A DNA stretch of 64,000 nt, from the NCBI RefSeq assembly GCF_021130785.1, contig NC_060210.1, positions 189,170,501-189,234,500 of the forward strand, given 5' to 3'. Under the pieces are notes generated by a model. The model saw nothing but the letters and a program-made list of their open reading frames with translations. It was not told the DNA's origin and ran no database searches. This DNA comes from Homalodisca vitripennis (taxonomy: Eukaryota; Arthropoda; Insecta; Hemiptera; Cicadellidae). Below, piece after piece: positions 1 through 9,960 of this stretch (within the stretch, counting starts at the first letter, position 1; each line of letters starts with the position of its first letter). The position numbers were made by a program, and so were the translations under genes.

Positions 1-379
1 CTATTATTTATAGTTATCTAAGTTCAAAGTAATATTTTGTAGAATTTTAACTTGTAAAAAACAGTAAAACTTAAATGTCAGAGGTTTAATAAACAACATA
101 AATAAAATAATAGCATATTGGAGCACAGGTTATTAAATACTACAGTATTTATAATTGTTTATACATTAAGTAAATAATACAGAATTCAGCTAAAATTGTC
201 ATATTGTTATGCAGGAGGGTGTAAATGATGTAAAATCAGTAACAGGGATGAGTAAGTTTAACTCCTGTACATTTATGTTGCAAATTTTATTATCCAGGAG
301 GGGTTTGGTTCCAATTATTCTGTAATATTAATGTTCTACTATAAGTAAAAACATCATACACATCTCTATTTATTCTTAC
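1..379. other. AT-rich non-coding stretch at window edge
   Basis: No gene seen. It lies downstream (minus strand) of the ZSWIM-like exon 2 splice donor, so it is probably intron. No further exon with splice sites was recognised here; the rest of that gene must lie left of the window. Confidence 0.5.
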
Positions 380-489
380 CTTTGTGTGTTCATGGTTGTG
401 CTGATCCAGAAACTTTTGTACTACAAGATGATGACCATCGGTAGATACACTGAGTCGCAGGTAAAAAGGACATTCCTGTCCTAAAAGTG
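380..489 (-). pseudogene. ZSWIM3-like gene, exon 2 (110 nt)
   Basis: On the minus strand an acceptor ending TTTTGTTTCAG precedes 489, and a donor GTAAGAATA follows 380. The exon is open in the frame set by exon 1 (phase 1 in, phase 0 out) and encodes about 36 residues, including GQECPFYLRLSVSTDGHHL and, near the end, DQHNHE. The pattern of CPF, a basic or hydrophobic strand, S.DG, and HNH(E) is the N-terminal zinc-binding domain of ZSWIM3/FAR1-like proteins, a family related to MULE transposases and thought to bind nucleic acid or act in ubiquitin ligases. The residue pattern and splice sites are seen; the family name is recognised from memory of the domain; expression is unknown. It is listed as a pseudogene only because exon 1 has a frameshift. 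The exon itself looks intact. Confidence 0.72.
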
Positions 490-554
490 CTGAAACAAAA
501 CATCATGACTCAAAATAAAATTATGCATATATTTTATTAGTTTTTATAGAAATA

Positions 555-1907
555 CGAGGGCTGTTTTTTTTTCAAGTTCCGATAGGCCATAAATAATAAA
601 CACATTGAGATAAAAAGATGATTTTATTACCAAAAGATTCGTAATTTCTTAACTTATTTTTCTACGTAGTCACCAAAAATGTTGAGGCACTTGTCGTTTA
701 GCGAGAGACAAGCTTTCCTATACCCTCCTCGAAAGAAGTCTGCCGCCAGTGAGCTCAGGTAGACCCTTACAGTTGCTTGAAGCTCTTCGTTGTCAGCGAA
801 GCGTCGTCCACCTAACCACGCCTTCATTTCTCGAAAGAGGTGATAGTCACTGGGCGCCAAAGTCAGGACTATACGGCGGATGGTCGAAAAACTTCCCATT
901 TGAACTTTTGCAGAAGTTGTTTTGTGACATTGGCACTATGCGGTCGGTGCATTATCGTGGATCAGGACCACGCCGGATGACAGCATTCCTCTCCGTTTTG
1001 TTTTGTATTGCTTTCCAGAGGCGATGTAGAGTCTCACAGTATGATTCCTTTGTTATCGTTGTTCCCTGTTGCATGAAACTCAAACCAGAAGCACACCTTT
1101 TTGGTCCCAAAACACTGTAGCCATTGTTTTTCCTTTTGGTCAAAAGTCTGCTTGAATTTTTTGGGCTTGCTAGGGGAGTGAGTGTGCATCCATTGCTTTG
1201 ATTGTTCCTTGGTTTCTGGATTTTCATACAGGACCCAAGTTTCATCCCCAGTAACAATAGACTTTTAAAAAACTGTCTTTCTCGTTGTCATATCGCGTCA
1301 GAAAAGTTAGGGCTGACGCCATTCGCTTCGTTTTGTGATCCTCACTCAACATTTTGGGTACCCAACGGGCACACAATTTTCGGTTACCCTAGCTCGGTGG
1401 TCACAATCTTGTACAAGGAAGACCTTGAAATGGCTGGAAATTCGGTAGAAAAGTTCATCAATTGTAAAACCTCCGTTTCTCCCGGATCGCTTGGTCAACT
1501 CGTTCAACCAAACTTGCAGTAGCGACGACTTGCGTCCTTGACCGCCTTCGTCATGGACGTCTGTTCGACCTTCAGCAAATAGCCTACACCATTTTCTATA
1601 TCGCGCTATCACTTCATACAGTGTTCACCATACACAAACACTCATTCTGCGATGGATTTCAGCAGCACTACATCCTTCAGCTTGAAGGAAACGAATCACA
1701 CTTCGCAACTCACAACTGGCGGGAGAATTGATCGTAGCGGCCATCTTTACTCGCCCGTAGCTCGGCTACGACTGATGGATTGGAGCCGGCAACGGCGTTG
1801 GTTGTAGTGGGGGAGCGGCGCAATTGCACAACACGCAGCCCCGCCTCCCGCCACTACGCTGGTTATTTGGAGAAACAAACGGAACTTGAAAAAAAAAACA
1901 GCCCTCG
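555..1907 (-). mobile_element. mariner element with TA target duplication
   Basis: The 1,353 bp element is bounded by near-perfect terminal inverted repeats of 27/28 nt (555-581 and 1880-1907). They start CGAGGGCTG and end in CAAGTTCCG, and differ by one T in the homopolymer. TA dinucleotides at 553-554 and 1908-1909 are the mariner target duplication. Length, TIRs and the coding remnant all fit a full-length but inactivated mariner. It sits in the intron of the ZSWIM-like gene. Confidence 0.95.
654..1744 (-). pseudogene. mariner transposase, frameshifted
   Basis: Reading begins at the ATG at 1744-1742 (MAATINSPASCELRSVIRF), the helix-turn-helix start of a mariner transposase. It continues in other frames through WLNELTKRSGRNGGFTIDEL (around 1450-1520), then GDETWVLYENPET with the first catalytic Asp (around 1245), then HDNA with the second (around 955), and LAPSDYHLF with the third (around 845). 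It ends at a stop at 654, after GDYVEK. The three Asp motifs are the DD34D catalytic triad of cut-and-paste transposases. At least three frameshifts or stops lie between these blocks, so no functional enzyme is made. Both TIRs survive, so the element might be mobilised only by a transposase supplied from another copy. Confidence 0.93.
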
Positions 1908-2566
1908 TATGTACAGTAGTTTATATATATCTAAGAAACAATTTCTACTTTACTCTTCTAAAAATGTTCTCTAGTGTTAAATCTCACGCGCACGCGCACC
2001 ACACACACACAGTTACTTGCAATTTAGTGACGTTAGTTTAGTATAACATGATGTTAATATTGAAAATGGATTGGCTGGGTAAAAAGGTTACTGGAACGTT
2101 AATACCACTTGACTATGTTATTTTTGGTTAATACGTTAAAGGCAAATAACAGAATTTCCCATCTCTAACGGCAGTTACTCAAATACCATAAACATGATTT
2201 TACTTTGTTTGAAACGAATGTAGAATAATAATGTTGAACCGAATAACGTTATAGGATTGTACTAAACAATATTGTTATTCTGTAAAATAAAATCAGCTGG
2301 CAATTATTAATTATGAATATCTATAGGTCAAATGTATTTATATTATATAGTTTACATATTTCTAATAGATTTTAAAAGCCTATAATGTAATTCAGTTTGA
2401 TATTATTGTTCCAAATTCAAAGTAAAATCAAGTGCTTGGTATTTGAGTAATGACCACAAGTATGATTGAGGTGTATGTGTATTTGTATTACAAGGAATCA
2501 GACATGTTTGTCCTTGTAATATTAAAAAGTAAATGTTACATTGTTTTTTTTTTGTAACATTTAAAA
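1908..2566. other. AT-rich intronic DNA with CA repeat and hairpin
   Basis: No gene seen. A short CA/CG-rich run lies at about 1985-2011. At 2531-2562 the arms AAATGTTACA and TGTAACATTT flank a T-run and could form a 10 bp hairpin. Confidence 0.5.
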
Positions 2567-2574
2567 TAATACAT

Positions 2575-3338
2575 GGTACTTTGGGATTATACCGACCACA
2601 ACCAGGCATGAATCGTTATTTGACATTTTACTTCTACTGATTACTAGATTAGCGTACAACAATATTTCATCAATATAAAACAGGAATTGTCGTATCGCAA
2701 AAACCCTCCCCATCCTCAGACAGAGGTCAAAGTCGAGTGTGGTCTAGTAGGTAACGTGGTTGCAGAGTCTCTCCGCCCTTTCAGCTGGTGCATCGCTTTG
2801 TTGTACTTCCGTGTTTTACCCCTACATTTTCTCCAAACACAAAAAATTCCATATAAAAACATAAATTACCAAACAAAAACTAAACTCTTTATTGAAAAAA
2901 AAAAAAACACTCAAAAATTGTTTTTTATTCTTGATCACATTCCGCCACCCAAAATGCGAGTGCCTCCGTGCACCTTTGGTGCTGATGAAGCCCACGCTGA
3001 TGTCAACGAAAAGAAAAAACATCCCTCGAGATAGTACCTATCAGTAAAATATCAAATTCTTGAGGGGCTGATCAGAAATATAAATTGAATTGTAATGGAA
3101 AGGCAATTATGTACTGTGCAAAAAACTTAAATAATCATGTGATGCCACGCAGCAGCCTGCCGTAATCGGGATTCGAGAAAGATAAGATAACAGCGACAAA
3201 ACAATACCTGGAAATGCTTGTAAGTTTGTAATTTTGTAATTAAAGAGTTGTTTTTTTCGTTCTATCATGTTTGTTTCTATAAATTTATATTTTTGTGTTC
3301 TTCATACTAGTGTGGTCGGAGTATAATCCCAAAGTACC
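2575..3338. mobile_element. MITE-like DNA element A (764 bp)
   Basis: The left end starts GGTACTTTGGGATTATAC. The right end is its reverse complement, with one extra base further in, and the match runs about 26 nt. The flanks TAATACAT (2567-2574) and AAATACAT (3339-3346) form an 8 bp target duplication with one mismatch, as hAT-like or P-like elements leave. No transposase was recognised inside. The interior has a GC-richer part around 2690-2800 and A-rich tracts. Confidence 0.75.
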
Positions 3339-3536
3339 AAATACATAGCCTAGATAGTTTTTTTATTTATTCATTACTAGATTAATTTTTAAGACATAAA
3401 ATCAGCAGAGTTAGGCTATAGTGTTATTTGAAATATTTTTTACATAATTTGGTTTGACATGTTGTTTTCAGCATTTTGAGATATCCTATTCATGAACATT
3501 GAGTATTCAATACTTATGAATATTGATGATTCAATG

Positions 3537-4032
3537 GGTAGAATACGATAAGTGGACCCGGTTTGTTATATCGAAGAATGTTATCATCAATACCTAATAT
3601 TCGCATCTCAAATCCTGGACTATCAATCGATATAAAAATTAGGAAAACTGAAGACGACCATATTTGCTGCCCTTACAGTTACAGTTGTTTCTTTCCCACA
3701 AATTTCACATAAGTTAATGGGTTTTTCTGTACGAGTCCATGTTGAAGCCACGAAAAAACACGTCATCATCTTTCAAAACAATGTCTTGCAGTTTTCTATA
3801 ATTGATTACCATTTTTAATAATCAAATGTTACTTATGTAACATTGAAATAATAACCCTACATGTATTATTTTGAAAATGTTTGTAACAGCTGTTCGATAT
3901 ATATTATTGTTAAGTTTAATTGTTCAAAATAATTAATCAGTATCAATTGATTATATCGATGGTTATATTTAAGTAATATCGTTTGCCCAATTTCGATATA
4001 ACAAAAACCGGGTCCACTTATTGTACCCTACC
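3537..4032. mobile_element. MITE-like DNA element B (496 bp)
   Basis: Inverted termini of about 40 nt (3537-3576 and 3990-4032) share the core TAAGTGGACCCGG and GTTATATCGAA, with a few mismatches and a 2-base indel. No convincing target-site duplication could be set. Many TATCGAT-like words lie just inside both ends, typical of subterminal repeats. No coding capacity. Confidence 0.72.
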
Positions 4033-4213
4033 AGAATCAATTGTCATGGTGGCTACTTATAATACAGCAGCCTGTAGCCTACCTATTGTAACTATATTGA
4101 AAAGCATTTAATTTTGCACAATACAAAGAATAGATAAAGGATTGCTTTTTGTTTTCTTCACACCTGAAATTACTATTTCGTCTTTCTATCACGTGTTATT
4201 GGGTCAAATATTA

Positions 4214-5059
4214 CTGATGGCGAGAGAAAAGAAGAGACCTGGATTCTGGCCTCTCTAAAATTTTGCAGGCGCTACTACTAGTATGTTGCCACGCCTTGTC
4301 TCGTAATTCCATTATTGTTTCACTCTTTTGATTGATTTGCGGCCTAATTGTTATGTTTTATAAGATAATTTAAATGACGGTACTGATTTGATCAATTAAA
4401 ATTAAGCAAAATTTATGTTTGTAATAAATTTTAATAATTAGGCTCTATAGTGGTTTTAAACAAACAATAATTAAAGGAATTAATTGCTGAAATTGAAGAT
4501 TTTTTTATTGTTAAGATAACAATAAATTACTAATGTTCATATATGTATAATGTAAATGTAGTGCTTTTATGTATATAAAATTTAACATTGATACCTTACT
4601 GACTAACACAATATTGAAATATACAGTAAACAAAAAACCTCTTACGCAAAAAAAGAGGAACATTTTAATTGGATACAAAACTTTGGTTCAACAGCTTTAC
4701 AAAATACCACGTCAAAAGAAAATAATTACATTTTGCTAAAGTTGTAAATTGTTGAATATGAAACCGAGAGAACACAGTTTAACTTAATCCTCCAATGGTA
4801 AGCATGTTCGGAAGATAACATAAAAAACTTACTGTTAGTAATATTGAAATTAACAAGACTGAAATAAGGGCGCGTCTAAAATGAGTCACACTCTGCAGGA
4901 ATGCCACATTACTGAAAAACAAATAACTCCATTGCTAGGATAAAACAATTTGCAGGGTTGGCTGTGGGGCGAAGCGCCTGAAATTACCGCGCGGGCAACA
5001 CACTAGTACACAGCTGTGCGCTGGCACAGGCCAGGTCTCTTCTTTTCTCTCGCCACCAG
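4214..5059. mobile_element. MITE-like DNA element C (846 bp) with TA duplication
   Basis: TIRs of 29 nt (4214-4242 and 5031-5059) start CTGRTGGCGAGAGAAAAGAA and differ at one site. TA at 4212-4213 and 5060-5061 is the likely target duplication. Subterminal blocks CAGGCGCT and ACTAGTRTGTTGCC also occur in inverted orientation on both sides but in a different order, as if the ends were rearranged. No transposase seen. Confidence 0.8.
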
Positions 5060-5554
5060 TATAAGTCTAACTAATGTTCACTTTGTAATAATAATATAGC
5101 CTATTCAAAAGAATAAAACTGAAAGTGATATTGTAATAGATGTAGAAATACCAAATGGGTTTGTATTATGTCTCTGGCAAGCACTGATGAATAATGAAAT
5201 ACACCCTAAGTTATAGACTAGCGTACTTATCAGAAACATTATCAAAATTGTGATCACAAATGCTACAGACAAAAAATTAATACAAAATCTAATTATATAA
5301 TCTAGTAACTAATATTACTGTTATAAAAAACAGTCAACTGGTTATTTCACATAGTTGTAAGTAAACCAAATCATATTGAAATATGTAGCAAACAATCTTA
5401 CAAACAAGGGTGCAAGTGTTTTGGGGTTCAAACATTGATCTTATCCTGAGGAAAAGATTACAACTTATCACACACACTTTTTACTTGGCTAATAGACTTA
5501 TTAATTGTCTAGATTTACAGTTAAAATAATAAAACAAAGTCTATGTTCTCTTAC
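5060..5554. other. AT-rich intron segment next to exon 1
   Basis: No gene or repeat recognised. It begins (minus strand) with the exon 1 donor GTAAGAG at 5554. Confidence 0.4.
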
Positions 5555-5790
5555 TTTGACCAGGGCGCTGACCAGTTGATTTGCTTATTCTTTGTCCACT
5601 ATGGATACATCTGTACGTAATTTCATAATATTTTAATTGTTCACTAATAAATTCTTATAATACCACGTTTACGAGCACACGCAATTGTTCTCGAATCACT
5701 TATTCTTAATTGAATATGGTCCGTATTTTCTTTATTATTGATAAAAGTTTTCAACTGGTCAAAAGAACTAAACTTTCTACAACCCGCCAT
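5555..5790 (-). pseudogene. ZSWIM3-like gene, exon 1, 2-base deletion
   Basis: Minus strand. ATG at 5790-5788 opens MAGCRKFSSFDQLKTFINNK and continues to SDSRTIACARKRGIIR, then hits a stop at 5644-5646. In the next frame the text resumes EFISEQLKYYEITYRCIHSG and ends KSTGQRPGQ at a good donor (GTAAGAG, GT at 5554-5553). DSRTI, LKYYEI, C.H.G and KS.GQRP are hallmarks of the ZSWIM3 N-terminal domain. The shift is explained by loss of GA from an expected AGAGAA (observed AGAA at about 5648-5652). With that loss allowed for, the exon is 79 codons plus one base and splices in phase onto exon 2 at 489. It could be a pseudogene, a null allele or a sequencing error. A LINE lies just upstream (5859-8933), about 70 bp from the ATG. 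Confidence 0.72.
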
Positions 5791-5838
5791 TTTAATTTAA
5801 TAACAATGCACAGTGTGTTACAGCTACTTCAAAACCTT

Positions 5839-5861
5839 TGACGTCACAGTCTGTGACGTCA
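5839..5861. promoter_or_regulatory. 23 nt perfect palindrome with two TGACGTCA sites
   Basis: TGACGTCACAG, a single T, then CTGTGACGTCA. Each arm carries the 8-mer TGACGTCA, the consensus CRE bound by CREB/ATF bZIP factors. It lies about 50-70 bp upstream of the ZSWIM-like ATG, and the LINE stop codon falls inside it. The palindrome is seen; a promoter role is inferred. Confidence 0.5.
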
Positions 5862-8813
5862 TAGTCGTTGCCGTTCTTTGAAACCAAGACCGGTGACCGG
5901 GCGTATAGCCACTCCGTTTAGGTTAAGCATTTCATTGACCAATTGTCTCAGATAGGTTATGTTTGTTTCCTTTTTACTTTGATTATAATTTTCTAAGGTT
6001 GAGATACATTTAACTATGTTGTCTGTCATAAATAAGGGCAAGTCAAAATCCCAATATGTTGTGTTGTTGTCCATAGTGTGTATATTAGGGTTATATTGTT
6101 CTATATTGTTGTAAGAATTTATATACAGTGGTTGTTTCTTATGTATCCAGTATTGTGAATGAGTGCAGAGTAGATTTAGATAACTAATGCTGTTGAAAAT
6201 AGGATGGTTTTTTTCTGTGACAATCTTGTATACAAGTCTATCCGTAAGCATTTGTCTTCTTAAGTTTAATGGCATGAGGGAGGATTCGATTTCTAGTGCA
6301 ACAATTGGTGTAGATGTAAAAGCACCCAATGAAATTCTCATAGCCTGATTTTGTATAAAATTGAGTTTTTTCAATTCACTATAAGGTAGGTTACCATAAA
6401 TGAAACAACAGTAGTCTAGTTTGGACCTTATTAAACTTTTGTATATTTGTAGGGCAAAATCTGGGTGTGCACCGTATCTACCACATGTTATTGATTTAAT
6501 TATATTTAGGTCTTTTAAACACTGTTTGAATACATTGTTAATTTGGGGTTTAAAAGTAAAAGTTTTATCCACTATAATACCTAGTATCCTTAGACTGTCT
6601 ACAATGGGCACTTTTTCATTGTGAATAAGGAAAGGCGTTCTCAATTCATTGTTTCTTTTTCTGGAAATTATTATGGTGTTACTTTTACTAGCATTAAATT
6701 CAAGGCCAATTCTTTCAAAGTTAGTACACATGTTATTTAGGGTGCATTGCATTATTTCATGTAATATATCATTATTCTTACTGCAAGAATATATTACAAT
6801 ATCATCTGCGTATTGTAAGCACTTTACATTTCTTTCAATTGTACATTGTATGTCCGCTACATAAATAGAAAATAATAGAGGACTCAACACGCTTCCTTGG
6901 GGTAAGCCCCTACATGTATGTCTTGTAAAATTGGCTTTTGGCGTAATCATCTGTATCTGTCTATCCATCAGCCATTTCTGACAGTACGTCACAAATCTTC
7001 TTGGAATCCCAACTTTGTTCATTTTGTTTAATAATGTTGGTATATAAACTTTGTCATAGGCATTAGATATATCTAACGATGTTACAACTATATTTTCGTT
7101 ATGTGACAAAGCTATGTTAATGTCGCATATAAGGTTAAGAATGTAATCGCTACAGCCTCGTTTTTTTCTAAACCCATATTGGAAACTGGGTATAATGTTG
7201 TGCTTTTCAACTAACCATTCTAGTCTGTTTTTTACCATAGTATTAAATATTTTCATCATGCAAGGTATGACTGATATTGGTCTGTATGAAGTGGATAAAT
7301 GTTTTTCTTTATTTGGTTTTAACAGGGCTATTACTTTAAATTTTTTCCATACCTCTGGGATGTTACATTGTTCATTCCAAATCATATTGTATATATTAAG
7401 TAAATATTTTAACGCTATTAAAGGCATATGTCTTAACATGCTATATGTAATGCCATCTGGTCCTGGGGCCGTATCTTTATTTTTGGAATTTATAGCTATT
7501 TGTAATTCTTTAATAGTAAAGTTCACTTCCAGATTATTATTTTGGTTTGTATTCCATTTTATTTTGGGCTTAAGTTCGGTTTCATGCGGGACATAGTCTT
7601 GTATTATATTTTTCATAAAACTATTACATAGTTCCTCATTATATTGTATATCTGACATGTTAATAGCAAGTTTATTGTTACTTTTTAGTTTTTTAATTAT
7701 TTGCCATGTATAAGATGTGGTATTTTTTTTACTAATTAAATTACATATGTTTTGCCATGCAGTTTGTTTTGCTAATCTAATTGTTTCTCTGGTGGTATAC
7801 TGGGCATGTTGATAATTTTGAAAATTCAGTGGTGTCATGTTGTGTTTGAATTTAGAAAATGTTAATCTTCTGTGAGCGACAGCCCGGGAACAGTCTTCAT
7901 TCCACCAAGGTTTTGGTGAGGACTTTCCACTCTTTATTTTAAATTTGGGAATGGCTAAATTAGCTGCATCTTCTAAAATGTTATATAAATTTTCAATACA
8001 AGGGTCTTGTACATTTTCTAACACTTCTTTAAATTGTTTTTGAATAACTTCAGTATATAGTTCCCAATTGGCTTTTTTCATATTTCTTTTATTATTTGTT
8101 ACCCAAGTGTAGTGGGGGTTTTCGGTTACGATAGCTGAAGTTTGAAATGTTATAAAAATTGGTAAATGGTTGCTTCCTACAGAATCTGTTCCAACTTCCC
8201 AGTTTTTGAGAAGTGCATGTAATTTAGGTGATGCAAATGTTAAGTCAATAGTCGAAGACTGTTGATTTATAGTGGGAATTGTTGTATGTAAATTATTATT
8301 TAATAAAATAAATGCTGAGTTTGAATATGCATTGAAGATATCATTACCCCTTTTGTTTGCCTTTTTATCACTCCAATACGGATGGTGGGCATTAAAATCC
8401 CCACATAAGACAGTGAGACCATTATCATTATTAAATATGTGGTCATTCCATAAATCAGGTGTTATCTTTTTGTCTGTAGCATATATATTAAATATTTGTA
8501 TTGGATGATCATAGTTGTTGATTTTTATTGCTAAAACTTGTATTACATTGTCATTGTATGAATATATTTTGGTAATGGATATTGATTTGTGTATTATAAA
8601 TGCTACACCGCCATAGTTATCATTCCTACACAAGTTTGTTAGTTTATAATTGTTGTCATTTAAATTGTCATTTTCGTTCATCCAGGTTTCCTGAATGACT
8701 CCAATGTGTATGTTATTTTTATTTAAAATATTTATTAATTCAAGGAATTTTGGTTTTAAAGATCTGGCATTCCACTGTAATATTTTTAATTCATTTGGTT
8801 TTACCTGAGACAT
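5859..8813 (-). CDS. Non-LTR retrotransposon ORF2: APE endonuclease and reverse transcriptase
   Basis: An intact ORF of 984 codons from ATG at 8813; the frame is open a few codons further upstream, but only from a TTG. It nicks target DNA and copies element RNA by target-primed reverse transcription. Residue numbers below count from the upstream TTG, so subtract 3. The APE-like endonuclease is at about 12-225: QWNARS (17-22), QETW (44-47), GDFNAHH (141-147) and final SNH (217-219). The reverse transcriptase is at about 430-740: YRPISVIP (513-520), DISNAYD (584-590), GLPQGSVLSPLLF (639-651) and the catalytic YADD (671-674). Sequence style is that of the I/LOA-like LINE group. No RNase H domain, common in I-type elements, is visible after the RT; the protein ends GLGFKERQRL. 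The start overlaps the ORF1 tail by 23 nt. All catalytic motifs are present, so the enzyme could be active, but the 5' end is truncated. Confidence 0.96.
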   Translation of the reverse strand: MSQVKPNELKILQWNARSLKPKFLELINILNKNNIHIGVIQETWMNENDNLNDNNYKLTNLCRNDNYGGVAFIIHKSISITKIYSYNDNVIQVLAIKINNYDHPIQIFNIYATDKKITPDLWNDHIFNNDNGLTVLCGDFNAHHPYWSDKKANKRGNDIFNAYSNSAFILLNNNLHTTIPTINQQSSTIDLTFASPKLHALLKNWEVGTDSVGSNHLPIFITFQTSAIVTENPHYTWVTNNKRNMKKANWELYTEVIQKQFKEVLENVQDPCIENLYNILEDAANLAIPKFKIKSGKSSPKPWWNEDCSRAVAHRRLTFSKFKHNMTPLNFQNYQHAQYTTRETIRLAKQTAWQNICNLISKKNTTSYTWQIIKKLKSNNKLAINMSDIQYNEELCNSFMKNIIQDYVPHETELKPKIKWNTNQNNNLEVNFTIKELQIAINSKNKDTAPGPDGITYSMLRHMPLIALKYLLNIYNMIWNEQCNIPEVWKKFKVIALLKPNKEKHLSTSYRPISVIPCMMKIFNTMVKNRLEWLVEKHNIIPSFQYGFRKKRGCSDYILNLICDINIALSHNENIVVTSLDISNAYDKVYIPTLLNKMNKVGIPRRFVTYCQKWLMDRQIQMITPKANFTRHTCRGLPQGSVLSPLLFSIYVADIQCTIERNVKCLQYADDIVIYSCSKNNDILHEIMQCTLNNMCTNFERIGLEFNASKSNTIIISRKRNNELRTPFLIHNEKVPIVDSLRILGIIVDKTFTFKPQINNVFKQCLKDLNIIKSITCGRYGAHPDFALQIYKSLIRSKLDYCCFIYGNLPYSELKKLNFIQNQAMRISLGAFTSTPIVALEIESSLMPLNLRRQMLTDRLVYKIVTEKNHPIFNSISYLNLLCTHSQYWIHKKQPLYINSYNNIEQYNPNIHTMDNNTTYWDFDLPLFMTDNIVKCISTLENYNQSKKETNITYLRQLVNEMLNLNGVAIRPVTGLGFKERQRL

Positions 8814-8933
8814 TTCTGTCAACTGTTAAACCATGAGTGGAGATTTTACTACTAGATGTTTTCATATTTTTATCTGTTGATTTGTTTTTAGAAAGTATTT
8901 CCTGGTCCATGTACGGTATTAATACACGTTTAC
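8791..8933 (-). pseudogene. 3' end of LINE ORF1 (5'-truncated)
   Basis: A minus-strand frame runs about 47 codons (RKRVLIPYMDQEILSKNKST and on) to a TGA at 8793-8791, overlapping the ORF2 ATG by 23 nt in another frame. Overlapping ORF1/ORF2 is normal for these LINEs. Upstream the frame soon meets a stop, so the insertion is probably 5'-truncated near 8933, where GTGACGT matches GTGACGT at 5853-5859. That match could be a 7 bp target duplication. No nucleocapsid zinc knuckle remains in the fragment. Confidence 0.6.
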
Positions 8934-8944
8934 GTGACGTTGAC

Positions 8945-9960
8945 AACCACGGTTATGTTCAATTGGAGTGACTGTTGATTTTGGTCGAGATTATAAAAAA
9001 AATTCAGGTTTCCTCAGAATGAATTGATAGAGGAGAAAGTTAGTCAAAGAGATTGGCAAAATATTTATTTAAAAAATAATGAAATTAACTTACTTACGTC
9101 CAATACATAAAGCTGAAAGCAAAAATTATGGTTGCCTGTAAAGTCGGTTTTACGGGCGAAGATTTTACGTGACAACGTCTTTTTCTCGGTAAAATATTTA
9201 TTGATATGAATATTATTAAATTGCACAATAGGAACAAGGAATTGAATGAAAATAAGAATTGCACAAATTTTAACTATAGAAATATATTTTGTTTACTAAA
9301 ACATTGTACATAATTTGAAATTAATTACAATTTGTTATTGTAAATGGTAAAGTTGAATAAAACATTTACTAAAATTGGAATTTGAAATTCTTGCTAAACA
9401 CAGTTAAATTCTAACTCCGCGCGTGGTGATTGGTCGGTTTAGTTCGTTTGTTTGGTCGCACTGTTATGACAGGTTAGAGGTTATAATTTGTTATTTTAAA
9501 TGTTTGACTAGCAATACGCGCTGTTTCTTCTCAATCGACTGAATTACGATTGATTGCAGAGTGATTTAAACTAATAATTTACTTAACACTATCAACATTT
9601 GTCAATAGTATGACATAACCTATAAACTGAGTTTCTCAACTTTTGTGTCAATCTAACAATTAATCAATCAATCATAGTTTACGATAATGAAATATCAGTG
9701 TACAATTATTTACCTTTATTGTTGTAGTTGTTGTAAATGACGAATCTAAGCACTCCACAATCATTTTCACGAATAAACATAGTTATCTGCTTTATCCCGT
9801 GCGGCGGACCAACAGTTATCTGCTTTATCCCGTGCGGCGGACCCACTGGACGGGCATCGTAACGTTACCGGGCGTTACACTTTTTCATGAGTGACTCCGA
9901 GCCGCAACCTAATTTAAGACGTTGTCACGTCAAAACTGCATTCTTGATTATAGCTATTTT
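8945..9960. other. Possible promoter-proximal region and unassigned repeat ends
   Basis: No gene seen. At 9414-9450 a CpG-richer stretch contains GTGATTGGTCGG, with an inverted CCAAT box. If the LINE is removed this would lie roughly 550 bp upstream of the ZSWIM-like ATG. ACGTGACAACGTCTT at about 9166 and its inverse at about 9916 form an inverted pair, perhaps ends of an old element. Confidence 0.4.
9781..9843 (+). repeat. Tandem duplication of a GC-rich 32-33 bp word
   Basis: AGTTATCTGCTTTATCCCGT followed by GCGGCGGACC occurs twice in direct succession, then CACTGGACGGGCATCG. The local GC content is unlike the AT-rich surroundings, suggesting part of a mobile element terminus. Confidence 0.85.

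Noticed and set aside
749..1522. Plus-strand frames of 106-123 residues
   Set aside because: They are the antisense of the mariner transposase remnant.
3529..4042. Target duplication TTCAATG / ATCAATT around MITE B
   Set aside because: Match is partial and out of register with the TIR ends; not claimed.
6421..8508. Several plus-strand frames of 67-133 residues
   Set aside because: Antisense of the intact LINE ORF2.
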